Origin: JAICMB01 sp963795935
Lineage (GTDB): Bacteria; Acidobacteriota; Terriglobia; Bryobacterales; Bryobacteraceae
NCBI GenBank assembly: GCA_963795935.1
Contig: CAWCJO010000016.1
Coordinates: 124,001-188,000 of the forward strand
Reading direction: 5' to 3'
DNA length: 64,000 nt
Both the position numbers and the translations under genes were made by a program. The notes under the pieces were generated by a model that was given only the letters and a program-made list of their open reading frames with translations, was not told where the DNA came from and made no database searches. This document shows positions 1-10,733 of the stretch, in pieces; the first letter of the stretch is position 1, and each line of letters opens with the position of its first letter.

Positions 1-3000
1 TTCATTTCCGTTTTGCGCCGCTGTTTTCGCCGCCGTCGCCGTTGGTCAGGAACCAACGGCGGAGATCACGGGTTTGATCACCGACGCTACCGGTGCGGCA
101 GTGCCCGGCGCTGCCGTCGATGTAGCACACACCGCCACCGGCCTGCATTGGCAGGCCACTTCGAACGACAGCGGCAATTACGTGTTCTCAATCCTTCCGC
201 CGGGAAGCTATCGCATCGACGTCAAGAAGCAGGGCTTCGAGGCCATTACCCGCAGCGGCGTCGATCTGACCGTCGGCGAAGTTGCGCGGCTCGATTTTAA
301 GCTGCAGGTGGGCAGCGCCACCGAGGTTGTGCAAGTCACCGGCTCGGCGCCTCTCCTCGAGAGCGACACCGCCTCAACCGGCCAATTAGTCGCGACCAAG
401 CCCATCAACGATCTCCCGCTGAACGGGCGCAATTTCCTCCAACTGGCGAAGCTCTCCGTGGGTGTATTGGAGCCCAAACCGGGGGATCGCGCGGCCGCCG
501 GCGGATCGTTTATCGCCAACGGAGTCCGCGCGCAACTCAACAATTTCATGTTGGACGGGGTCGATAATAACGCCAAAATCGTGGACCAGCAGAACAGCTC
601 GCCAGTGGTCATCCAGCCCTCGATCGACGCATTGCAGGAGTTTCGCGTCGAGACCAACAACTACTCGGCCGAATACGGTTACTCGGCGGGCGCGGTCGTC
701 AATGCCATCATCAAGTCCGGGACGAACGGGTTTCATGGCGATGCTTTCGAATTCCTGCGGAACGACGTTCTGGACGCAAGGAACTTCTTTGCCAGCCCCT
801 CCCAGCCGAAGCCCGTTCTGCAGCAAAACCAGTATGGCGGCACTGTCGGCGGGCCCATCCTCAAGAACCGCGCCTTCTTCTTCGGCAGCTTCGAAGGGAC
901 CAGGATCAATAACGGGAGCACGTACGTTGAAACGGTCCCGACCGCGGCCGAACGCGCGGGCAACTTCGCGGGCCTGGCTCCTATCTACGACCCCGCGACG
1001 TCGGTGCCCTCCGGCAACACGTATGCGCGCACGCAATTCCCCGGGAATCAGATCCCGCTGAACCGCATCGACCCCGCGGCCCTGAAATTGTTGGCGCTGG
1101 AGCCGTTGCCCACCATCGCGAATCAAACCGTCAACAACTACGTCAGCAGTCCGACAAATACCACCCGCGACAACCGCATCGACGTGAAGGAAGATACGCA
1201 GATCTCTCAGGCCGACTCGCTTTTTGCGCGCTATAGCTACTTCGGCGGGAACGCCGTGACCTATGGGCCTTTTCCGGCCCCGCTGGTCGGCAGCACTAAC
1301 TTTCAGACGGCCCCCAAGAACGATCTCGGCAACGGCGCGGCCGTTGGCGAGACACACATTTTCAGCCCCACCATCGTAAACGAGTTCCGCACCGGCTATA
1401 ACCGCATTCAGGATTTCCTGCAACCGTTCGTCAAGGACAACATCGCGAGCCAGTACGGTCTTGAAGGCATTCCGGTGCAGCCGGGCGTTACCGGACTTCC
1501 CGATATCTCCATCTCCGGGTTCTCGAACCTGGGCGAAGCGACATTTCTGCCGAACGATAAAATCTCGGAAGTCATTACGGCCGAGGATCACGTGACGTGG
1601 ACGATCGGCAAGCATCTGCTTGAAGTTCGGCGGCGATTACCGCTGGGTGCGCAGTTGGTTCGACATTTCATCGAGCGCGCGCGGATCCTACACGTTCAGC
1701 GGCGCCTTCACCCAGAACCCGCAGAAAACGGCCGGCACAGGCTCGGGCTTCGCCGATTATCTGCTCGGTATTCCCGCCAGCGCCGGGCTCAGCAATTTGC
1801 TCAGCGGCGATCTGCGCTACAACTACTGGGGCGGTTTCGTCCAGGACGACTGGAAGATCACGCCGCGCCTGACGTTGAACCTTGGGCTGCGCTATGAGCT
1901 GTGGACCCAACCGGTCGAGAGGAACAATCAGCAGGCCAATTTTCTGACCAACAGCGCGAAGCTCATCTATCCCAATAACCAAATCCCGGCCGGTGTTCCG
2001 GCATCGTTGACCACCACTATTCCCAGCGGACTCGGCGGCAGTTCGCTGATGAAAACCGACACGAACAATTTCGCGCCGCGCCTCGGTCTCGCGTTCCAGG
2101 CTGCGACGAATACCGTGATTCGCGCCGGCGCGGGCCTGTTCTTCGCGGACGACCCCGCCATCGGCGCGTCCTCGCGTCTCGTGGGGAACCCGCCTTTTTT
2201 CAAAAACCTCAGTTATGCGACGGACCAGATCAACCCCATTCTTTATCTGAGCAGCGGCTTCCCCGCCAACGCGCTGGGTCAAAACGTGGATTTCACGACC
2301 GCCGGCCTAAGCGCCTTCGCGGCAAATTTCAAGCAAGGCTATGTCTATCATTGGAGCTTCGATGTGCAGCAGCAGCTACGCGGGTATCTGTTCGACGTGG
2401 GCTACGATGGCACGAAGGGAACGGATCTGCCGCTGAGCTATAACATCAATGCCGCCTATCCAGGCCCCGGTTCCGTCGCGTCGCGCCGCCCCTACCAGGG
2501 ATTGGGAGATATCACGTTTACCTCGCCCATGGACAGCTCCAGCTATAACGCTCTGGAAGCGCGCGTGGAACACCGCTATGCCCACGGCTTCTCGCTCCTC
2601 CTTTCCTACACCTACAGCAAAACGCTGGACGATGGCGGCGAGCAACTAATTGGCGACCTCTCTCTGCGCGACGCGCGCAACGTCAAGGACGAGCATGCGC
2701 TCTCCCTGGGCGATATGCGGAATCGCTTCGTCACCAGCGCACTTTACGATTTACCATTCGGTAACGGACGAGCCGTCAAGATCGGCAACCGCTTCCTGAA
2801 CTGGCGTTCTGGGCGGCTGGCAGCTCAATGGCATTCTGACCGTTCACAGCGGCCAGCCTTTCACGCCGACGCTCGGCACCAGCACCGCCAATACCGGCGC
2901 GGCGCGGCCCGATCGTATCGCGGACGGTAATCTTCCATCGGACCAACGCTCCATTAACGACTGGTTCGACAAGGCCGCTTTCGTAGCTCCTGCGCCGTAT

Positions 3001-3258
3001 AATTTCGGCAACGCCGGGCGCGACATTCTGATCGGACCGGGCGCTTCGAACCTGGATGCCAGCTTATTCAAGAATTTTCGGCTGGGCTGGCTGGGCGAAG
3101 CCGGCGAGGCGCAGTTCCGAGCCGAAACTTTCAACGCGCTGAACCATCCACAGTTCGGCCAGCCCAACGGCCGCGTGGATATCGCGCAGGGCGGTACGAT
3201 CACTTCGTTATCCAACGCCATGCGGGAAATCCAGTTTGCGTTGAAGATCCTCTTTTAA
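1..3258 (+). CDS. Oar-like TonB-dependent outer-membrane receptor, 5'-truncated, two frameshifts
   Basis: The reading frame is already open at the window edge and starts inside a signal peptide (AAVFAAVAVGQ), so the true start lies upstream. A carboxypeptidase-regulatory-like beta-sandwich follows (GLITDATGAAVPGA), then a TonB plug (LNGRNFLQL, LDGVDNNAK) and a long beta-barrel ending in phenylalanine (ALKILF), as outer-membrane proteins do. This architecture is the Oar/SusC-like family that is abundant in Acidobacteriota and imports oligosaccharides or other large ligands. The protein needs three frames: the first to about 1625, the second to about 2810, the third to the TAA at 3256-3258. Both breaks lie in otherwise well-conserved coding sequence, so they may be sequence errors rather than true decay. 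The sulfatase starts 17 bases downstream, which suggests uptake linked to a sulfated substrate; that link is inference. Confidence 0.9.
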
Positions 3259-3275
3259 TGGTCCGGAAGTAGAAA

Positions 3276-4739
3276 ATGAACAGTCATAAGTACGAGCAAG
3301 CAGCCGGATCCACGCGGCGGCAATTGTTGCAGGCGGCGCCGTTCGCCATGAGCGCCGCGGCCGCCCAGACCAATGCGGGCCAGCCGAGCCCAGCCAACCG
3401 GGAGCGGCCCAATATCGTCCTGATCATCTCCGATCAGTTCCGCTCGGATTGCATCGGCGCGGCCGGCGTCAATCCCATGCATCTCACGCCGAACCTCGAC
3501 GAGATGGCCGCCGGCGGGACGATGTTTAAGGCCGCCTTCTGCAACCAGCCGGTATGCGCGCCCGCGCGGGCCAGCATTTTTACCAGCCAGTATCCCAGCC
3601 GCCACGGCGTCTGGCGCAACGGCATCGCGCTGCCCCCTAATTCCACAACTCTCGCCTCCACGCTGCGGCAGGCCGGCTACTCCGCCAATTACATAGGGAA
3701 ATGGCACCTCGGCGGTAATGGGGGCCGCGCGGACACAAAAGGGCACGGGCCCGTAGCGCCGGAGTTTCGAGGCGGTTTCTTAGACCTGTGGCAGGCTTCG
3801 AACGAGCTCGAGCTGACGTCCCATCCCTACGAAGGCGACATGTACGACAACAACGGGGAACCGATGCATTTCAGCGGCGTCTACCGAACCGATTTCCTCA
3901 CCGAACTCGCGCGGAAGTTTCTGCGTTCGGCGAAATCGCCGTTTTTCCTGACGTTGTCATATCTCGAAGTGCATCATCAGAACGACATCGATGCCTTCGT
4001 CCCGCCGAAAGAATACGCCGGACGCTACAAGAATGCGTGGGTGCCGCAAGACTTGCGGCCGCTACCCGGAAGTTGGCCCAGTCAATTATCCGATTATTAC
4101 GCCTGCGTCGCGAAAATGGACGAGACGGTCGGGACCGTTCGAAAAATACTCGCCGATAACGGACTCGACCGCAATACGATTGTCGTTTTTATGAGCGACC
4201 ACGCCTGCCATTTCAAGACGCGCAATACCGAGTACAAGCGCAGCCCGCAAGACAGTTCCATCCATGTGCCGCTCATCATAGCCGGACCGGGATTCAATCG
4301 CCGCCTCGAAATCACGGAATTGGTCAGTCAGGTGGATATCGCGCCGTCGCTGTTATCCGCCGCGGGCGTGCCCGTCCCAGCGTCCATGCAAGGCCATAGT
4401 TTCTTGCCGCTCCTCGACCGCCGGACCACCGGATGGCGTAATGAAGTCTACTTCGAAATGAGCGAATATATGACCGGCCGCGGTTTGCGCACACCGCAAT
4501 ACACCTACGCGGCGGCGGCTCCGCGCGTCCCCGGTTGGAAGCCAGTCCCGCGGGCCGACCCCTATATCGAGTACATCATGTACGACCTATACGCCGACCC
4601 GTTTCAACACACCAACCTAGCCGGACGCGTTCCCTATCGCGACATCGCCGAGCGACTCCGTGGCCGGCTCACGGACCGCATGGCGGAGGCGGCCAACGAA
4701 CACGCCACGATCGAGCCTTGCTATTTCCCGTATTCCTGA
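3276..4739 (+). CDS. Formylglycine-dependent sulfatase, exported
   Basis: A 487-residue type I sulfatase that hydrolyses sulfate esters. The CAPAR signature at residues 94-98 is the C-x-P-x-R motif whose cysteine is converted to formylglycine. The N-terminal metal site (RPNIVLIISDQ), the GKWHLGG block and the MSDHACH metal-binding segment are all present. The first 30 residues contain STRRQLLQ followed by an Ala-rich stretch, resembling a Tat signal, so the enzyme is probably folded before export. It sits directly behind the TonB receptor on the same strand, and a GC-rich hairpin follows the stop. The substrate cannot be told from sequence. No formylglycine-generating enzyme is in this window. 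Confidence 0.93.
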   Translation: MNSHKYEQAAGSTRRQLLQAAPFAMSAAAAQTNAGQPSPANRERPNIVLIISDQFRSDCIGAAGVNPMHLTPNLDEMAAGGTMFKAAFCNQPVCAPARASIFTSQYPSRHGVWRNGIALPPNSTTLASTLRQAGYSANYIGKWHLGGNGGRADTKGHGPVAPEFRGGFLDLWQASNELELTSHPYEGDMYDNNGEPMHFSGVYRTDFLTELARKFLRSAKSPFFLTLSYLEVHHQNDIDAFVPPKEYAGRYKNAWVPQDLRPLPGSWPSQLSDYYACVAKMDETVGTVRKILADNGLDRNTIVVFMSDHACHFKTRNTEYKRSPQDSSIHVPLIIAGPGFNRRLEITELVSQVDIAPSLLSAAGVPVPASMQGHSFLPLLDRRTTGWRNEVYFEMSEYMTGRGLRTPQYTYAAAAPRVPGWKPVPRADPYIEYIMYDLYADPFQHTNLAGRVPYRDIAERLRGRLTDRMAEAANEHATIEPCYFPYS

Positions 4740-4740
4740 G

Positions 4741-4759
4741 TCCGCCGCCGCTCGGCGGA
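4741..4759. terminator. Hairpin after the sulfatase gene
   Basis: A perfect 7-bp inverted repeat (TCCGCCG / CGGCGGA) with a 5-base loop begins one base after the sulfatase stop codon. It lies between convergent genes (sulfatase and the efflux operon). No T-run follows, so its role as a transcription terminator is inferred. Confidence 0.45.
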
Positions 4760-4830
4760 GTCAAGGGTAACGGCAGCTCTTAAATCAAATTGACTAAGTT
4801 CGCCTTCTCGCCCCACCATCCTCCGGCGCG

Positions 4831-6333
4831 TTACTGCTCCCAACCCCCGCCGAGCGCGATATAGAGCTGCACCAGCGCCAGCCGCTGGTTCAACCTCGCG
4901 CGCGCCAGGTTGAGCTCCGCCGAGAAATAGTTGGTCTCGTTCGTCAGCACCTCCAGATAACTCGCCGCTCCCCCGCGATAGCGGATTTCCGATAACCGCG
5001 AAGCGTCCTCCGCCGCAGCGGTCAGAAGCTCCTGATGGTCGCTGTAGTCGCGATACTTGCGGTAGGAAATCAGCGCATCGGCGACCTGCCGGAACGCCGT
5101 CTGAATGGTCTGCTTATATGTCAGGAGCGCCTGCTGCTGTTGCGCCTCGGTCAGCTTAAAATTAGAACGTATCCGGCCCCCGTTGAAGATCGGCTGCGTC
5201 AGCGGCGCCGAGGCGCTCCAGATACCGGACGGCGCCGTAAAGAGACTGGCAAAACCGCCCGCAATTCCCGCGCTGGCCGTGATCGGCAGGCTGGGAAAGA
5301 ATTGCGCGCGCGCCACGCCGATATTGGCGTTCGCCGCGACCAATTGCTCCTCAGCGGCGCGAATGTCGGGACGCCGTTCGAGCAACTGCGATGGTATGCC
5401 GGCCGGCACCGTGGGCGGCACGGGCTGTTCCGTCAATTCCTGGCCGCGCGGAATATTGTGCGGGTTCTCGCCCATCAGAGTGCTGATAAGATCCTGCTGC
5501 ACCCCAATCTGGCGCTCGGTATCGGGAATGGCCGCCGCCGCCGTCTGCACCAACTGCTCGGCTTGCCGCACGTCCAGCAGAGCCGCGGCGCCGCCGTTTG
5601 CCAGCGTCTGCGTCAAGGCCAGCGATTGCTGCCGGGAGGCCAGCGTGCGCCGCGCAATTTGAAGCTCCATGTCCAGCTCCCGAAGCTGGAAATAGGCGGT
5701 CGCGATGTTCGCTACCAGCGTCGCCAGCACTTCTTCCCGGTTGCGCTCGGCCGCCAGCATATTGGCGCGCGCCGCCGCCGTCGCGCTGCGGTATTGTCCC
5801 CAGAAATCCGGCGTCCAGGAGAAGCTGCCGGTGAGTTCGAGCAGCGTGAACTGAAACGTGGCCAAGCGCTCGCCGGTGAAACCCGGTCCGGCGCCGATCT
5901 GTGGAAACTCGTCCGCGCGCGTAATTCCAACCTGCGCTTGCGCCTGTACAATGCGATTCGCCGCAAGCTGCACGTCATAGCTCTGCCGCAGAGCGGTGCG
6001 AATCAGCGTCCGCAATTCCTCGTCGTGAAAAACCTCCCACCATTTCTCGTCCGCGATCGATGCCGCGCCGGGATTGGGCGGCCGATCCGGAAACTGGTTG
6101 TGGTAATCGGCGGGAACGTTCACGGCGGGCCGATGGTATTTCGGTCCCACCATGCAACTCGTCAGCAGAGCCGCGCCGATAACCGTCGTGAGCGCGGCAA
6201 TAACGGAGTTCCGTCCCGGCTTACTTTCGACAACCGCTCCTTCGCGGTCGCGGCTCGGAATCGGCGCAGCGGCGCCCCGCGTACCCAACGCTTCCGAGCC
6301 GCGCGCGTCGGCAAGCGGTCCGTGGGACGGCAC
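4831..6333 (-). CDS. NodT-family outer-membrane efflux lipoprotein
   Basis: Outer-membrane channel of a tripartite RND efflux system, last gene of the operon. The mature part starts at a lipobox (LLTSC) followed by MVGPKYHRPAV, typical of OprM/NodT proteins, and two repeated OEP domains with long coiled-coil helices follow. I choose the GTG at 6333 because a GAGGGG ribosome-binding site overlaps the stop codon of the pump gene just upstream. This gives a 500-residue product. The choice means that about 40 residues encoded by dispersed repeats (LADARGSEAL, PSRDREGA) precede the signal peptide, which is unusual. A start nearer the signal peptide is possible, but I see no good ATG or GTG there. 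Confidence 0.85.
   Translation of the reverse strand: MPSHGPLADARGSEALGTRGAAAPIPSRDREGAVVESKPGRNSVIAALTTVIGAALLTSCMVGPKYHRPAVNVPADYHNQFPDRPPNPGAASIADEKWWEVFHDEELRTLIRTALRQSYDVQLAANRIVQAQAQVGITRADEFPQIGAGPGFTGERLATFQFTLLELTGSFSWTPDFWGQYRSATAAARANMLAAERNREEVLATLVANIATAYFQLRELDMELQIARRTLASRQQSLALTQTLANGGAAALLDVRQAEQLVQTAAAAIPDTERQIGVQQDLISTLMGENPHNIPRGQELTEQPVPPTVPAGIPSQLLERRPDIRAAEEQLVAANANIGVARAQFFPSLPITASAGIAGGFASLFTAPSGIWSASAPLTQPIFNGGRIRSNFKLTEAQQQQALLTYKQTIQTAFRQVADALISYRKYRDYSDHQELLTAAAEDASRLSEIRYRGGAASYLEVLTNETNYFSAELNLARARLNQRLALVQLYIALGGGWEQ
6233..6318. repeat. Inverted pair of dispersed REP-like repeats inside the efflux gene
   Basis: Two copies of the window's GC-rich dispersed repeat (consensus about CCGAGCCGCGRCCGTNAGGG, then AGCGG) lie head to head. 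One is on the minus strand at 6233-6258 and a diverged one on the plus strand at 6294-6318. They can fold into a hairpin and are translated as part of the N-terminal extension of the outer-membrane efflux protein. Related single copies occur at 39.9-40.1, 42.85-42.97, 44.83 and 63.78 kb. Confidence 0.7.
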
Positions 6334-6341
6334 GCCGCCCC

Positions 6342-9300
6342 TCAAGCCGGCTCCTCGCCGCCGTGTTCGGCCTCCCCCGCCGGGCCGGCCAAACGACGCA
6401 GCCGGTGCGAAAGCTTCTCGACCACATCGAACGTCACCGGGAATCAGGAAAATCGCAATCACCGAGGCCGCCAGCATTCCGCCGATCACCGCCGTGCCCA
6501 GTATGCGGCGCGACACCGCGCCAGAGCCCGAGGCGGTCCACAATGGAACGCAACCCAAAATGAACGCGAACGCCGTCATCAGAATCGGGCGCAATCGAAT
6601 GCGGGCGCCGATGAGCGCGGCCTCTTCAATGCTCTTTCCGCGCTCGTATTCCGACTTGGCGAACTCGACGATCAGAATCGCGTTCTTCGCCGCCAGCCCG
6701 ATCAACATCACAAGTCCGATCTGTGCATAAACATCGTTCTCATAATGGCGGCCCCACAGCGCCAAGTAGGCTCCGAACACGGCAACGGGCGTCCCCAAAA
6801 GAACGCTGAAAGGCAGCGACCAGCTCTCGTATTGCGCCGCCAGAATGAGAAACACGAACAGAAACGATAATCCGAAAATCGCCATCGCGGGGACGCCCTG
6901 CGACGCTTTCTGCTCCTGGAACGACATGCCCAGATAGTCGTAGCCCATCTCGCGCGGCATGGTTTGCGCGAAGGTCTCCTCGAGCGCTTTCATGGCCTGC
7001 CCGGAGCTGTATCCCGGCGCGGCGGCGGCGTTGATCTGCGCGGCGTGATACTCGTTGTAGCGGATCGTAAATTCCGGTCCGCTGATGCTCTTCACGTTCG
7101 TCACGGCCGCCAGCGGCACCATGGTTCCGCGGTTGTTTGCGACGTAGAACTGGCCCATGTTTTCCGCTCGCGCGCGATACGCGCCCTCCGCCTCCACGTA
7201 GACCTGCCACTGCCGCCCAAAGCGGTTGAAGTAGTTCACCAGGTATCCGCCCATGAACGTCTGCAGCGTCTGGTAAACATCGCCGATGTTCACTCCCTGG
7301 CGCTCCACCTTCGCCCGGTCCACGTCGATATAGTCCTGCGGCACGTTCGGAAGATACGAAGTCGCGATGTTGGCCAACTCGGGCCGCTTGCGGGCCGCTT
7401 GCGTGAACGTGTTGACGTTCTGCGTCAAAAAACTCAGATCCCCTCCGGACCTGTCCTCGAGCATGAACGTCACGCCTCCCGAGGTTCCCACGCCGGGAAT
7501 CGCCGGCGGGGTGAACGAGAACGCGATGCCGTCCTCGATTTTCGAGAGTTCCGAGGTGATGTGATTGCGGATGGCCTGGTATTGCTCGTTGGCGTGCGTG
7601 CGCTCGTCCCAGGGCTTTTCGGTAACGAAGAAGAATGCGCTATACGTATTTTGGACCCTACTCAACAGACTGAATCCGATGACCGATGTGCAGCCGCGCA
7701 CGCCCGGCGTGCTTAGAACGACTTTTTCAACCTTACGCGCCGCTTCCGAGGTGCGTTGCAGCGACGCGGCGTCGGGCAGTTGCATGCTGACGTAGACGTA
7801 GCCATAATCCTCTTCCGGAAGAAAAGAGTTCGGCAGCTTTGTCCCGATAAACACCGCGACCGCCGTAATGGCCGCCAGGAACAGCAACGCGAACCCGGCC
7901 TTCCGGATCAGCACGGCCGAGAAACTGATATATCCCTCGGTGGCCCGCCCGAACATGCGATTGAACCAGTCGAAGAAGCGCCGCAAAGGACCGCGCGATT
8001 TTTTCTTCGGCTTCAACAGGAGCGCGGCCAGCGCCGGGCTCAGCGACAGCGCGTTAAACGCCGACAAGATGACCGAAATGGCGATCGTAACCGCGAACTG
8101 CTGGTACAGCCGCCCCGTAATTCCCGGGATGAAGATGGTCGGCACGAATACCGCCGTCAGGATTAACGCGATAGCGACCACCGGCCCCGAGACTTCCCGC
8201 ATCGCCTGCAACGCCGCATCCTTCGGCTTCATCCCTTCCTCGATGTGCCGTTCGACCGCCTCCACCACCACGATGGCGTCGTCGACCACCAGACCGATGG
8301 CCAGCACCAGCCCGAATAACGAAAGCGTGTTGATGGAAAAACCGAGAATCGGAAAGACCGCGAACGTTCCGATCAGCGACACCGGCACCGCGAGCAGCGG
8401 AATCAGCGTCGCGCGCCAGCCCTGCAGAAAGATGTATACGACCAGCACCACCAGCCCCAGAGCCTCGAGCAGCGTGTACAGAATCTCCTTCATGCCCGCC
8501 GTGACCGCCGCCGTGGTGTCCAGACTGACCGTGGAAGTAAGGTCCTGCGGAAACCGCTGCGATAACTGCGCCAGACGCGCCCGCAGCGCATTGGCCGCAT
8601 CCACCGCGTTCGATCCCGGCAATTGATAGCACGCCAGCACCGCCGATGGATTTCCGTTGTAGCGGCCGCGCATGTTGTACGTCTGGGACCCTAGCTCGAT
8701 CCTCGCGACATCCTTCAGCCGCAGTGTCGATCCGTCGGGATTCGCTCGCAACACAATCTCGCCGAACTGCTCCGGCGTCACCAGCCGTCCTTGGGCGCGC
8801 ACCGTGTACGTAAATTGCTGCCCTTGCGGAACTGGCTCTCCGCCGACTTGACCGGCGGGATTAACGGTGTTCTGATTTTCCAGCGCCTGGATAATTTGCG
8901 GAACCGTGACCTGCAGCTTCGCGAGCTGGTCGGGTTTCACCCAGCAGCGCATGGCGTACTGGCCCGCGCCGAACACCTGCACGCGCGCGATTCCCGGCAC
9001 GCGCGTCAGCTCGTCGACCAAATTAATGTAAGCGTAGTTCGCCAGGAAGACACTGTCGTAGGTCCCATGCGGCGAGTAGAGCGCTACCAGCATCAGCGGC
9101 GCCGACAGCGATTTCTGCACCTGCAAGCCCGCCGTGTTCACCAGCGCCGGCAGTTGCGCTTGCGCCTGTGCGGTCCGCAATTGCGTCAGCACCTGATCGA
9201 TATTGGGGTCCGTCTTGACGTCGAAATCGACCGTAATCTGCGTCTGCCCGTTGTTGGCGTTCACCGAATACATGTAATTCATGTTGTCGACGCCGCTGAT

Positions 9301-9504
9301 CTGCGCTTCGAGCGGAGTCGCGACCGCCTGCTCCAGCGTCTGCGCGTCCGCGCCGGGATACATCGCCGTCACCTGGATCTCCGGCGGAACGATGCTCGGA
9401 AACTGCGCCACGGGAAGCGAAAGGATCGACACAGCGCCGATAATGACCATTAAAATCGCGATCACCATCGCGACGATCGGACGATCGATGAAAAACTTCG
9501 ACAT
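6342..9504 (-). CDS. RND multidrug efflux pump (AcrB/MexB type), one frameshift
   Basis: Inner-membrane proton-driven transporter of the hydrophobe/amphiphile efflux family, about 1050 residues. It starts MSKFFIDRPIVAMVIAI, the standard N-terminal helix, and contains the GLVVDDAIVVVEAVER motif of helix 4 that carries the proton-relay aspartates, plus GLAAKNAILIVEFA near the C-terminus. The ATG at 9504 is 2 bases after the stop of the membrane fusion gene. After FLIP near 6440 one extra base in a GGG run throws the frame into the downstream outer-membrane gene, making an apparent 1610-residue fusion. Reading past that base gives a normal tail and a TGA at 6342-6344. I therefore treat pump and channel as separate genes. 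Confidence 0.93.
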
Positions 9505-9506
9505 AA

Positions 9507-10733
9507 TTACTGCGATCCCGCCCCGGCGCCGCCGGAGTCGGCGGCTGTTCCCGCGTTCGGCGTCTCGGGCTTCGGATTTACTACCGCCCCGTCCCGCACT
9601 TTCGTCGTGCCTTCGGTGATGACGCGCTCGCCCGGTTTCAGTCCACCGCCGCTCACGATCCACATCTCGCCGACCCGGTCCCCCGCCTCGACGCCCTGAA
9701 TCTTCACTCTATTTCCAGGTCCGACGACATCCACCTGGTAGCGTCCCTGCAGCTCCCCAACCGCGCGTTGCGGCACCAGCAGTGCGCCCTTTCGATATCC
9801 CGTCATCGCCCGGATGCGTCCGAATTGCCCCGGGCGCAGAACGTTTCCAGGGTTCGGAAACGCGCCCACCATGCGAATCGTTCCGGTCTGGGAATCGACC
9901 TGCCGGTCCGCGAATACGATCCGCCCCTGGTGGGGATAGATGTTGCCGTTCGCAAGCGTCATTTGGAGCGGAACCTGGCTGTTGTGCCGCAGCAGATCGG
10001 GACTCCCCGCCGCCAGCCGCCCCGAGAGCGCCATGTACTCCTGCTCGCTGATGGGAAAATAAACCTTGATCGGATTCACTTGTGAAACGGTCGTGAGCAC
10101 CGTCGTCGGGCTCACCAGATTTCCGATCTGCGTCGTGGCGAGGCCCGCGATTCCATCGATGAGCGAGCGTACGTGCGTGAATCCGAGGTTCAGTTGCGCC
10201 TGTTCCATCGCCGCCTCGCCCGATTGAATGGCCGCCTCGTTAGTCTTCACCAGCGCCTCCGCCTGTGCCCTCGCCTGGATATCGTTATCCAACTGGCTTT
10301 GCGGAATGGCGCGCGCCGCCGCCAGCGGAGTATCGCGCTTCGCGTTGATCTCCGTCAGGCCCAATTGCGCCTGCCCCTGGGCAAGCTGACCGCGCGCCTG
10401 CGCCACTTGCGCTTTCGCTTGATCGAGCGCCGCTTGAAACGGCCGCGGATCGATCTCGAACAGAATGTCGCCTTTGTGAACGAACGAGCCTTCGCGGTAC
10501 GTTTGCTCGATCAGGTAACCCGACACTTGTGGCTGCATATTCGCGTTGACATATCCGTCGAGCGTGGCCACCCAGTCTCCATAGATCGGAACGTCTTTCT
10601 GCACCACCGTTGCAACGATTACGTCGGGCGGCGGCGGGGCCTTCGGCGCGGACGCCGCGTTAGTGCCGCAGGACCAGAAAAGCGGAGTGGACACGCCGGC
10701 CAATGCGAATGCAATAAGAGTTGAGCGGGTCAC
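9507..10733 (-). CDS. RND efflux membrane fusion protein (AcrA/MexA type), lipoprotein
   Basis: Periplasmic adaptor linking pump and outer-membrane channel. From the GTG at 10733 the protein begins with a hydrophobic signal (LIAFALAG) and a lipobox (FWSCG), then biotinyl-lipoyl halves (MQPQVSGYLIEQTYREGSFV ... GDILFEIDPRPF), an alpha-helical hairpin rich in Gln and Ala, and the beta-barrel and membrane-proximal domains. The GTG overlaps the TGA of the upstream tetR gene (GTGA), so translation is coupled. An in-frame TTG further upstream would add 12 residues lying inside tetR and is less likely. Length (408 residues) is normal for the family. Confidence 0.92.
   Translation of the reverse strand: MTRSTLIAFALAGVSTPLFWSCGTNAASAPKAPPPPDVIVATVVQKDVPIYGDWVATLDGYVNANMQPQVSGYLIEQTYREGSFVHKGDILFEIDPRPFQAALDQAKAQVAQARGQLAQGQAQLGLTEINAKRDTPLAAARAIPQSQLDNDIQARAQAEALVKTNEAAIQSGEAAMEQAQLNLGFTHVRSLIDGIAGLATTQIGNLVSPTTVLTTVSQVNPIKVYFPISEQEYMALSGRLAAGSPDLLRHNSQVPLQMTLANGNIYPHQGRIVFADRQVDSQTGTIRMVGAFPNPGNVLRPGQFGRIRAMTGYRKGALLVPQRAVGELQGRYQVDVVGPGNRVKIQGVEAGDRVGEMWIVSGGGLKPGERVITEGTTKVRDGAVVNPKPETPNAGTAADSGGAGAGSQ

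Noticed and set aside
386..1615. 409-residue minus-strand frame opposite the TonB receptor
   Set aside because: No domain or signal; the plus strand carries a convincing plug and barrel.
5035..6870. 611-residue plus-strand frame opposite the efflux genes
   Set aside because: Antisense shadow; Arg-rich with no motif, while the minus strand encodes conserved efflux proteins.
4831..9663. Apparent 1610-residue fusion of an RND pump and an outer-membrane channel
   Set aside because: One extra base in the GGG at 6439-6441 joins two genes that are separate in all families I know. Removing it gives a normal pump end with its own stop, and a ribosome-binding site for the channel.
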